A DNA stretch of 7,302 nucleotides from Methylomarinum sp. GTDB lineage: Bacteria > Pseudomonadota > Gammaproteobacteria > Methylococcales > Methylomonadaceae. Position numbers and translations under genes: made by a program. Below are positions 1 to 5,348 of this stretch, piece by piece. The notes beneath the pieces are model-generated. The model ran no database searches. It saw only the letters and a program-made list of their open reading frames with translations, and was not told where the DNA came from. Each line of letters starts with the position of its first letter. Within the stretch, counting starts at the first letter, position 1. The stretch covers positions 1-7,302 of the forward strand of contig WTAG01000414.1 in assembly GCA_013139755.1 (NCBI GenBank). The letters run 5' to 3'.

Positions 1-69
1 GGCAATCAGCCATACATTCCATAATTGTTAATCGCAATCTTCTGAGTAAAGCAGAATAAGGTGTTTGCT

Positions 70-1794
70 ATGATTGAAAAAATTGCCCATAAAGCAGTGC
101 TTATTTATCCGGAATTTGATACTCAAGATACCTTCTGGAGCTATGCAACAAGCTTAAAAATGTATGCGCAAACTGGTGAGTTTGGACTGCCAAAAAGATT
201 ATTGCCACCGTTGGGATTAATGGGGTTATACAATCATCTTAAACCTTATTATCAAGAGTTGTCTTTGGTTGATAAAAATATTGACCCAAGACCTTTGCGA
301 GAATTGATTGGTGATGCCGATCATGTTTTTATGGGCGGGATGTTAGCCCAAGAAAAGAGTTTATTAAATCATGCGATTGAGATAAAAAAACTTGGCAAAA
401 TTCTAATCGTTGGTGGTACTGTTGTTACTTCTCAATCTCCGCTAATGACCATTGCAGATCATCTAGTGGAAAATGAAGCGGAAGGTGTCATTGATGACTT
501 GCTGCAAGGCTTAAGAAAAGGCGAGGCGAAGAAATATTATAAAGGCAGCTTTGTCTTGCCTGAGCAGTTTTTTCAGCCGGATTATGTATCAATTAATATG
601 CAAAATTATGTGCATATGGCGGTGCAGATCAGCCGGGGTTGTCCAGAAAGCTGTGAGTTTTGTGATATTCCTTCTCGCTTTGGTAAAGCCTATCGAGTGA
701 CTCCGTTTGAAAAGACTACAGAGTCCTTTCGTCAGATGAAGGCACTGGGTTGGACAGGACAGGTCTTTGTGGTTGATGACAACTTTATTGCTCATCCTAG
801 AAAAGCACTGGATGTGCTAAAAAAACTGTACAAAATAGGTGAAAGTATTGGCTATCATCATCCCAAATACACCGAATTAACCCTGCGTCTTGCCGATAAG
901 TCACCGATTATGGCAGAACTAAGACACTGGTTTCATAAAACAAATTTTATCAATGGTTTTTATGGTGTTGAAACACCTAATAAAGCATCACTATTGGAAA
1001 CCAAAAAACGTCAGAACCTACGTGGTGAACGTAGTCTGGTTGAGAAGTTACGTTTTATATCAGAACAGACCGGAGCCGGAGTCATGATGGGCATGATCTA
1101 TGGATTCGATCACGATACTAATGAGTCTGTGCAAGAATTTATTGATTTTGTTAATGCGACGAATGCCCCTATAGTGATGGCTGGGCTATTAAACGCATTG
1201 CCGTACACGGGGTTAATGGCAAGAATGGAAAGAGAAGGGCGGACTATCCAAGCCAGCAGCGGCAATAACTCAGATGGTGTAATTAATTTTATTCCCTTTA
1301 ATTTTTCTGTGCAGCAGGCAGAACAGAATTATCTGCGTATTCTGGAAGGTATATATCATCCGAAGGCTTATTTTGACAGGGTGATGAGGCATCTGGAATT
1401 GATTAATCCAGGTTTACAAAGCAACTATCGAGCAGATAATGAAAAACTGAGCTATTTAGTTAAAATTCTGTCGAGAAAACAGGCGCTGACTTACTGGCAA
1501 TATTTACCCCAAGCACTGGTAATCGCTAAAAGACGTTGTGGTTTTAATACACCGGGGTATGTAGCAATACTGGCAGAGTTCTTTTCACTTTGCGGGCAAT
1601 ATACGCATTTCATTGCTCAAGTCCATGTACAACGCAAGCACATTAATGAGCGCAATTATTCAAGCAGACAACGCTCTTCATGGCGGGAGTTACAGTCATT
1701 AGCGCTTGACCAGGTGGAATCCCAGGAATTGAGTCAAACTTTACTTTCTGACGGATTGCAAGCCTGGGAAAAGCTAGCACAGCAGGAAGAATAG
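70..1794 (+). CDS. B12-binding radical SAM protein, DUF4070 type (HpnP-like family)
   Basis: Probable cobalamin-dependent radical SAM enzyme of 574 residues, of the class that methylates unactivated carbons. Residues about 8-150 look like the Rossmann-type B12-binding domain: LIYPEF near the start, a GGTVVTS loop near residue 115, and an EAEGVIDD segment at about 136-143. The DxHxxG cobalamin-ligand motif is not seen; DKN stands in the region where it would be expected. The radical SAM 4Fe-4S motif CxxxCxxC is C191, C195 and C198, within SRGCPESCEFCDIP. It is followed by VDDNFIAH at about 235-242 and YGVETPN at about 298-304, both typical of this family. The C-terminal ~150 residues resemble DUF4070. 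Overall order and motifs recall the hopanoid C-2 methylase HpnP, but that function cannot be assigned by eye. ATG 70 is preferred over in-frame GTG 61 because AAGG at 58-61 sits 8 nt before it. The gene converges on the rubredoxin gene and appears to stand alone here. I am confident of the family and unsure of the substrate. Confidence 0.9.
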   Translation: MIEKIAHKAVLIYPEFDTQDTFWSYATSLKMYAQTGEFGLPKRLLPPLGLMGLYNHLKPYYQELSLVDKNIDPRPLRELIGDADHVFMGGMLAQEKSLLNHAIEIKKLGKILIVGGTVVTSQSPLMTIADHLVENEAEGVIDDLLQGLRKGEAKKYYKGSFVLPEQFFQPDYVSINMQNYVHMAVQISRGCPESCEFCDIPSRFGKAYRVTPFEKTTESFRQMKALGWTGQVFVVDDNFIAHPRKALDVLKKLYKIGESIGYHHPKYTELTLRLADKSPIMAELRHWFHKTNFINGFYGVETPNKASLLETKKRQNLRGERSLVEKLRFISEQTGAGVMMGMIYGFDHDTNESVQEFIDFVNATNAPIVMAGLLNALPYTGLMARMEREGRTIQASSGNNSDGVINFIPFNFSVQQAEQNYLRILEGIYHPKAYFDRVMRHLELINPGLQSNYRADNEKLSYLVKILSRKQALTYWQYLPQALVIAKRRCGFNTPGYVAILAEFFSLCGQYTHFIAQVHVQRKHINERNYSSRQRSSWRELQSLALDQVESQELSQTLLSDGLQAWEKLAQQEE

Positions 1795-1818
1795 ACAACA
1801 TTGTAAACCACAATCTGC

Positions 1819-1852
1819 AGGGTGTAATAGGCCCTTAGCCGTATTACACCTT
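1819..1852. terminator. Inverted repeat between convergent genes, possible bidirectional terminator
   Basis: GGTGTAATA at 1821-1829 pairs perfectly with TATTACACC at 1842-1850 across a 12-nt loop, and two further pairs (one of them a wobble) extend the stem outward. It lies 25 nt after the radical SAM stop codon and downstream of the rubredoxin stop on the other strand. No T-run follows immediately on either strand; GTTTTT occurs only at 1867-1872 on the plus strand, and a small CTTTT/AAAAG hairpin lies at 1883-1897. Position supports a terminator role, but the missing U-tract keeps confidence moderate. Confidence 0.4.
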
Positions 1853-1904
1853 ACATGGGCTGTGGGGTTTTTCCGTTAGGGGCTTTTAGCCGAAAAGAAG
1901 TTCC

Positions 1905-2081
1905 TTAGCTGGTTGTATAAACACTAAACTGCGCTTTAGGCACACCGCATTCAGGACAAATCCAGTTGTCAGGAACATCTTGCCATAATGTGCCTGGTTC
2001 TATGCCCGAATCTGGGTCGCCTAATGCTTCATCATAAATAAAGTCGCAATCGGAACAGATATATTGTTGATATTTAGACAT
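1905..2081 (-). CDS. Rubredoxin
   Basis: A 58-residue rubredoxin, a small cytoplasmic one-electron carrier with a single iron bound by four cysteines. The two knuckles are CSDC (C9, C12) and CPECG (C42, C45). Between them the family signature is intact: YDEALGDPDSGIEPGT, then W33 and DVPDNWICPECG, ending KAQF. Length and spacing match the usual 50-60 residue rubredoxin with no extension, so this is a stand-alone carrier rather than a fused domain. The start is fixed by AGGAG (2091-2095 on the plus strand as CTCCT) 9 nt upstream. The gene lies 102 nt downstream of the cytochrome operon in the same direction, with a weak hairpin in the gap, so it may be separately transcribed or receive read-through. 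It converges on the radical SAM gene. Rubredoxins donate electrons to oxygenases, oxygen- or peroxide-reducing enzymes and some metalloenzymes; no dedicated partner is visible here. Confidence 0.95.
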   Translation of the reverse strand: MSKYQQYICSDCDFIYDEALGDPDSGIEPGTLWQDVPDNWICPECGVPKAQFSVYTTS

Positions 2082-2115
2082 AAAAATATTCTCCTGTGTC
2101 TTATTTTGATGTAAA

Positions 2116-2121
2116 AATATA
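2116..2121 (-). promoter_or_regulatory. Candidate -10 box for rubredoxin
   Basis: On the minus strand TATATT lies about 35 nt upstream of the rubredoxin start codon, in an AT-rich stretch. No good -35 box is found at 16-18 nt, so this is only a hint that the gene has its own promoter. Confidence 0.25.
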
Positions 2122-2178
2122 AGCCTGTGTGCTTGATTGATTACATCATGAATTATTACTTTTTAAATCCTCATTCCT

Positions 2179-2199
2179 AAAAACTACTCATACCAGTAG
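2179..2199 (-). terminator. Weak intrinsic terminator at the end of the cytochrome operon
   Basis: Read on the minus strand, CTACT pairs with AGTAG across the 6-nt loop GGTATG and is followed directly by TTTTT. The downstream arm includes the TAG stop codon of the last operon gene. A 5-bp stem is short, so termination would be partial at best and read-through into the rubredoxin gene is possible. Confidence 0.35.
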
Positions 2200-2654
2200 G
2201 AAATGTATATATGCTGACTCAATAACAGCATTAAAAAACTAGACAGGCTGACATGACCAATGATCCAGAAAGTAGTAATCCTTCTGTTTTTAATACCAAA
2301 AACTGAAGGATGTAAAAAACCTATAGTATAGTTACCCAGATAGAGGGTACTTAATAAGAAAAGATAGTTATTGCCCAGGTTATATGAGTGGAAATACAAA
2401 AATACTGGAGCCAATACACCTAAAACTCTGTGTCTATTGAGTTCGATGTATGCTTCAGCCATTTTGTTTTTTATGCGTAATAGTGCTAAATGCCACTGAT
2501 GAAGAATAAAAAGCAATAGTATTAATCCAGACACCTGCTTATAAATATCATTTTTTTGCATAGATACTAACAAGGGCCAGTTAATGTTGTACCAATCCTG
2601 ATAAAGATAGCTAGCAAGGAGAAATACGCTGATGATGCTATAAATTCTTTTCAT
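2184..2654 (-). CDS. Five-helix membrane protein, probable bis-haem ferric-reductase-like cytochrome b
   Basis: A 156-residue, strongly hydrophobic protein with about five membrane helices (roughly 3-20, 38-60, 76-94, 98-118 and 128-148). Histidines are placed as in ferric reductase-like transmembrane domains and NOX/Fre proteins: H75-x13-H89 around the third helix and H134-x13-H148 around the fifth. Such pairs normally hold two stacked b haems that carry electrons across the membrane. Further histidines are H52, H55 and H115, and NRR followed by W130 before the H134 helix also suits the family. No FAD or NAD(P)H domain is present, so it would have to take electrons from quinol or a partner protein, as MsrQ-type proteins do. 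It is the last gene of the operon; its ATG overlaps the preceding stop as ATGA and no clear ribosome site is seen, suggesting translational coupling. The membrane nature is certain, the haem role is inferred from histidine spacing, and the direction of electron flow is unknown. Confidence 0.75.
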   Translation of the reverse strand: MKRIYSIISVFLLASYLYQDWYNINWPLLVSMQKNDIYKQVSGLILLLFILHQWHLALLRIKNKMAEAYIELNRHRVLGVLAPVFLYFHSYNLGNNYLFLLSTLYLGNYTIGFLHPSVFGIKNRRITTFWIIGHVSLSSFLMLLLSQHIYISYWYE

Positions 2655-3493
2655 AACACAGCTACTTTTTCAGGCTTAGACTTTGAATGCTCTAGTAATG
2701 AATTAAGTGTCAGAACTGAAGCCTTGTTCTTTACTGTGGCAATAAACTCATTAACATCGGGTAAAAAATAACCTTCTTTAGGCCATTTGCTTCCAATCTC
2801 AGGTGGATTTTGAAAGGTAGCTACCTTGTCTATATATCGCGCATAAGCAGTCTTAATGGAATCTCTTAGTAAATTTAACAATGCCAGGCATTCTTCAAGT
2901 GAAATTTTTTGTTTTGGATACATCCAGGTTGTTGCTCCCATCATGTCATTTAATTTCCAATCGGTTTTGGGGGTATCTTTATGATCATTATGACAATCAA
3001 CACATACTTGAGAAATAGCCATATCCGGGAACATTGCGGTATACAAAGCGGTATCTTGTTGTAGAAAAAACTGAGGGTTTGATGAGGTTTTAAGTAACAT
3101 AAAGTTTACAAGTTGACTGTCTTCAAATTTATTGGCAGAATTAATAGGCAAATCAGAGCCTAAAAACAAACTTAAACGTAATGGATTCCTCTCCATATTT
3201 CTTGCTGTCTCCCTCAAAAACAGAGCCGGTAAGGGGCCTGCTTCAACATTGTTTTCTCGCCAGTCTTCGTCAAATTTCAACCCTGCTTGTTTGCCAGCTT
3301 TTACAATTTCTTTAGTCCATATTGCCCGAGCTGCATCATTTTCGGCCTCCAACATCATAAAGACTTGATTAATATCAACAGTTGCACTTTTATTTTTAGC
3401 CGCAAGGGGTAATGGCGCTGGAGCTGTTACAAAAAGAAAAACACTTAATGCGATCAGTAGCAGCGAGTTTATAAAAAAACTATTAAGGTTCAT
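2651..3493 (-). CDS. Exported Tll0287-like (DUF3365) mono-haem c protein
   Basis: A 280-residue protein with a signal peptide or N-terminal anchor (hydrophobic residues 6-31, then APLPLAA and a lysine), so it should act in the periplasm. Residues about 40-192 match the Tll0287-like haem domain (DUF3365): GPLPALFLRE near 86-95, LRLSLF near 105, a conserved region leading to the single haem c site CVDCH (C164-H168), then DTPKTDWKLNDMMGA. This PAS-like fold usually senses ligands or redox state, often fused to histidine kinases or cyclases; here it is free-standing with about 88 extra residues of unknown role. There is no cysteine before C164, so a cysteine distal ligand of the sort I recall for the cyanobacterial protein is not available. 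A strong AAGGAG (3502-3507 on the plus strand as CTCCTT) lies 8 nt before the ATG, which overlaps the upstream stop as ATGA. It is the middle gene of the operon and a likely partner of the two flanking cytochromes. Confidence 0.85.
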   Translation of the reverse strand: MNLNSFFINSLLLIALSVFLFVTAPAPLPLAAKNKSATVDINQVFMMLEAENDAARAIWTKEIVKAGKQAGLKFDEDWRENNVEAGPLPALFLRETARNMERNPLRLSLFLGSDLPINSANKFEDSQLVNFMLLKTSSNPQFFLQQDTALYTAMFPDMAISQVCVDCHNDHKDTPKTDWKLNDMMGATTWMYPKQKISLEECLALLNLLRDSIKTAYARYIDKVATFQNPPEIGSKWPKEGYFLPDVNEFIATVKNKASVLTLNSLLEHSKSKPEKVAVL

Positions 3494-4182
3494 AGTTCTG
3501 GCTCCTTATTTGCTTTATGGTGTTTTTTATCTGAATAGGGTGAATCTTCACCTTGGAAGTAGTCGATAATGCTTTGATAAGAAATTGAATTTTCCACTTT
3601 TTGCTCTATTTCCATAACATGGTTGCCATGAAAATCATGGCAACCAAGACAGGTCTGCCATCGTTCAGTGAGGATTAACTCATGATGCGGAGTAGAAATA
3701 GGATCATGTTTTAAAATCAGTTTTTTATGACAAGACTGACAATAGCTGATGTCTGTCAAAGTAACCCGTTTGCCTGTATGTTCTAAATGGCAGGAAACAC
3801 AATATTGAGGTTTAAGTGTCTGACGCACTTTTTTATAGCGAGGCTCAAAAAAACGATAGACAGGGTGACGTTCATTGGGTCGATTATGACAACTCAAACA
3901 ACTTTCATTACGGACACTCTTGCGTCCAAAGTCAGCAGGTGCAGGTCTTTTCCCCAGCAGATAATAGACATTGGCCTGAATTTGTTGTCTGAATGTACCT
4001 TGGGCTGAGAAATGACAATATTTACATTTAACATTTTCATGTCCTACATTGCTGGGTCCAGGCATTAAATAATATTCACCCCATGAAATAGACAAAATAA
4101 CAATACTACTCAACCCCAAAATTAATCCTATGAGGTAACCGGTATTTTGTCTTCGTCGCCGGGAATTATTCATTTTGCTCAT
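3490..4182 (-). CDS. Membrane-anchored pentahaem cytochrome c (cytochrome c3/c7-like)
   Basis: First gene of the operon, encoding 230 residues. A short arginine-rich cytoplasmic start (RRRR) is followed by one hydrophobic helix at about 16-35, uncleaved by appearance, which would anchor a periplasmic haem domain. Five CxxCH haem c sites follow: CKYCH at 53, CLSCH at 95, CVSCH at 128, CQSCH at 148 and CLGCH at 178. Extra histidines such as H48, H106, H135, H159, H166, H167, H185 and H188 are available as distal ligands, so bis-histidine low-potential haems are likely. It resembles NapC/CymA-type proteins in topology but not in detail, and fits the broad cytochrome c3/c7 group better. The likely role is electron transfer between the membrane and periplasm. 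ATG 4182 was chosen over the in-frame TTG at 4185; ATG 4173 is also possible because no clear ribosome site distinguishes them. The stop overlaps the next gene's ATG. The tail after the last haem is charged and His/Lys-rich. Confidence 0.88.
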   Translation of the reverse strand: MSKMNNSRRRRQNTGYLIGLILGLSSIVILSISWGEYYLMPGPSNVGHENVKCKYCHFSAQGTFRQQIQANVYYLLGKRPAPADFGRKSVRNESCLSCHNRPNERHPVYRFFEPRYKKVRQTLKPQYCVSCHLEHTGKRVTLTDISYCQSCHKKLILKHDPISTPHHELILTERWQTCLGCHDFHGNHVMEIEQKVENSISYQSIIDYFQGEDSPYSDKKHHKANKEPEL

Positions 4183-4328
4183 CAACTTGGTTAAGTTTTT
4201 TACATTCAGCTTTTGTTATTATTTGGTCTGCTTATAAGTTATTCCTTTTACGCTTAAATCTGCATTATTAATAGCAGGCATATTTTGAAAAACAGCCTTG
4301 TTTAAACTTATGACTGGCGCACTTTAAT

Positions 4329-4347
4329 AATAAGAATGATTATTGTT
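4329..4347. promoter_or_regulatory. Fur box
   Basis: The 19-bp site AATAAGAATGATTATTGTT matches 16 of 19 positions of the common gammaproteobacterial Fur site form AATGAGAATGATTATCATT, with both inner half-sites (GAAT, ATTAT) intact. It covers the predicted transcription start just downstream of the -10 box of the cytochrome operon promoter, the classic position for repression by Fur-Fe(II). This predicts that the operon is induced when iron is scarce. The match is made from memory of the consensus, not by a scoring matrix. Confidence 0.65.
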
Positions 4348-4349
4348 AA

Positions 4350-4378
4350 TAAATACGCTGATTGGTCTAGTATGTCAA
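4350..4378 (-). promoter_or_regulatory. Sigma70-like promoter of the cytochrome operon
   Basis: On the minus strand a perfect -35 TTGACA (4378-4373) is followed after 17 nt by TATTTA (4355-4350), an imperfect -10 whose first three bases match. A second TTGACA lies 12 nt further upstream (4390-4385) as a direct repeat. Transcription would start at about 4343, inside the Fur box, giving a leader of about 160 nt before the ATG at 4182. That leader contains an imperfect palindrome at 4260-4277 (CTGC...GCAG) but no riboswitch class I recognise. The -35, its spacing and the Fur box support one another. Confidence 0.6.
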
Positions 4379-4460
4379 GTGAGTTGTCAAATGATTGTGG
4401 TGAAAAAGTACATGCTTGATTCAGCATCTTTGCAGGTAAATTATGATGAATTTGTCGCTT

Positions 4461-4587
4461 TATACTTTGCGTGGTCACGGTTGCCTAGCCTGCTATGGTT
4501 GCAATCAGCATTCTGCTTCAAGTGACATTTGCTATCGACAAAAATCAACTTACTATAAATTCTGCAACCGTGACCGCGCGAAGTATA
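4461..4587. repeat. Inverted repeat with 24-bp arms, MITE-like
   Basis: Arms 4461-4484 and 4564-4587 are complementary at 22 of 24 positions, and the two differences are T opposite G, so an RNA copy would pair along the full 24 bp. The shared core is GGTCACGGTTGC and its complement, and the loop is 79 nt. The arm ends read TATAC...GTATA, so the element can be drawn as a 22-bp terminal repeat flanked by TA dinucleotides, as in MITEs mobilised by IS630/mariner-type transposases. No T-run follows, so it is not a standard terminator. The inverted repeat itself is plainly visible; its mobile nature is inference. Confidence 0.7.
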
Positions 4588-4708
4588 TCTCAGTGTTAAG
4601 AAAGAAGATCATGAATTTTAAAGTATAAGTAGAGGAAAAAATATATTTTTTGGTTTGGGCTGTTTTACCGAACCGAGTACACTGTGCAGTATGTTTGTGA
4701 GTTATGAG

Positions 4709-4759
4709 GTAGCTATAATTTACATCATTATTAAAATGGGAAATGTAAGTATTAGCTAC
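4709..4759. repeat. Imperfect inverted repeat, 17-nt arms
   Basis: GTAGCTA at 4709-4715 pairs with TAGCTAC at 4753-4759, and the inner parts of the arms (TTACAT with ATGTAA) also pair, giving 14 of 17 positions around a 17-nt loop. It could be a hairpin RNA, an operator-like palindrome or a repeat remnant. Nothing nearby decides between these. Confidence 0.45.
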
Positions 4760-4928
4760 AACATATGATTGCCAGTCAGTGGAACGGAATTGTTAGTGCT
4801 GATCTTAATCTGGATCGCATTATTAGCGAACATTATCACAATTAGTTCATCATATTCGCTGCATGGTTAATCAATTTTGCTGACAGGGAGTTCTCTATTC
4901 ATCATGAGGCGTACATTGGTACGGGTGG

Positions 4929-5348
4929 ATGCAGGGCTGGGCAAAATTTGCTTTTCGGGCACGGAGTGATCGTTATATTCTGGCAGTCTCTCGACAGTCG
5001 GCCGTTTGTTATATAGGAGTCTCTGATTAAGTCTGGACGAAGTAAATTATGCCCAGCATATTCAGATTCAAGGCAAAAATTGCACGTAATAGCAGGCTAT
5101 TGCGAAAGTTTTTAACGCAGAAGCTGGATATTCTGGGCATAAGGTACGAGTCATGACTTGATCAGAGGTTCCTATAGATAGTCAAACTGTTTAATGTGTT
5201 GTATTCTCAGCCACGTAGTTTGGATGAAGCGGAGCGTAACATGTGGTTTGATAGCTTTGTTGTCGGATCGTACAACTTAGACACTTGGGAAACGTATTTT
5301 AAACTAGGTCTTATCAGTTTGTTACAACAGGTAATTATTTATGAGTAA
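4929..5348 (+). pseudogene. Possible decayed coding frame before the cyclase gene
   Basis: One plus-strand frame keeps protein-like stretches interrupted by stops. It has about 33 codons from ATG 4929 (containing GWAKFAFRARSDRYIL), stops at 5028 and 5043, 35 codons from ATG 5049 (containing SRLLRKFLTQKLDILG), stops at 5154 and 5175, then 56 open codons that include SLDEAERNMWFDSFVV and end at TAA 5346-5348. The last stop overlaps the cyclase ATG as ATGAGTAA, an arrangement typical of neighbouring genes in an operon. I do not recognise the protein. The 5049-5156 part coincides with an inverted repeat, so it could instead be chance coding within a repeat. A frame with four stops may equally be noise. 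Confidence 0.3.
5047..5142. repeat. Inverted repeat with 19-bp arms, MITE-like
   Basis: Arms 5047-5065 and 5124-5142 pair at 17 of 19 positions plus one T-G wobble, leaving a single mismatch around a 58-nt loop. The outermost ten positions (TTATGCCCAG with CTGGGCATAA) pair perfectly. The outer ends can be read as TA followed by TGCCCAG and, at the other end, CTGGGCA followed by TA, so a TA-flanked small transposable element is possible. The arm sequence is unlike the repeat at 4461-4587, so the two are not copies of one element. Confidence 0.6.

Larger units (their letters stand above)
4379..5340. other. Gene-poor region of about 960 nt with inverted repeats
   Basis: No reading frame here on either strand has both a convincing ribosome site and a recognisable protein. 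Short plus-strand frames near 4343-4628 (up to about 60 codons) overlap each other and one arm of an inverted repeat, which argues against coding. The stretch holds three imperfect inverted repeats (4461-4587, 4709-4759, 5047-5142), a smaller hairpin of GGTTTGG with CCGAACC (4652-4674), and a stop-interrupted frame near its right end. It also contains the upstream TTGACA copy of the operon promoter. It looks like decayed or repeat-colonised intergenic DNA. Confidence 0.6.

Noticed and set aside
3..59. Open frame at the left edge ending TAA at 57-59, possibly the tail of an upstream gene
   Set aside because: Eighteen codons cannot be told from chance, and the other two plus-strand frames also end within 31 nt. 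It is left unannotated.
61..69. GTG at 61 as start of the radical SAM gene
   Set aside because: AAGG at 58-61 would overlap the GTG itself, whereas it is well spaced for ATG 70. The three extra residues add nothing conserved.
589..795. Minus-strand open frame inside the radical SAM gene
   Set aside because: It is antisense to the conserved iron-sulfur motif region and encodes nothing recognisable, so it is a shadow.
2120..2150. FNR-like site (TTGAT...ATCA) upstream of rubredoxin
   Set aside because: The half-sites in TTGATTGATTACATCA do not have the required 4-nt spacing, and the second half-site is incomplete.
3132..4008. Plus-strand frames opposite the cytochrome genes (3132-3368, 3787-4008)
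   Set aside because: They are antisense to the haem-motif genes and show no motif of their own.
4183..4185. TTG at 4185 as start of the pentahaem cytochrome
   Set aside because: An ATG follows directly at 4182, and no ribosome site favours the rarer TTG.
4461..4587. Integron attC site
   Set aside because: Size and hairpin form are suggestive, but the core sites (GTTRRRY and its inverse) are not found at the ends and there is no cassette-like gene.
4343..4628. Two overlapping plus-strand frames of about 60 codons (4343-4525 and 4443-4628)
   Set aside because: The frames overlap each other and cover one or both arms of the inverted repeat at 4461-4587. The first starts inside the Fur box, neither has a clear ribosome site, and neither protein resembles a family I know.
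4765..4845. 26-codon frame from ATG 4765
   Set aside because: No ribosome site and no recognisable family; too short to support.
4379..5340. Cyclic di-GMP riboswitch or group II intron upstream of the cyclase
   Set aside because: The conserved GEMM core and the group II domain V pattern were looked for by eye and not seen.
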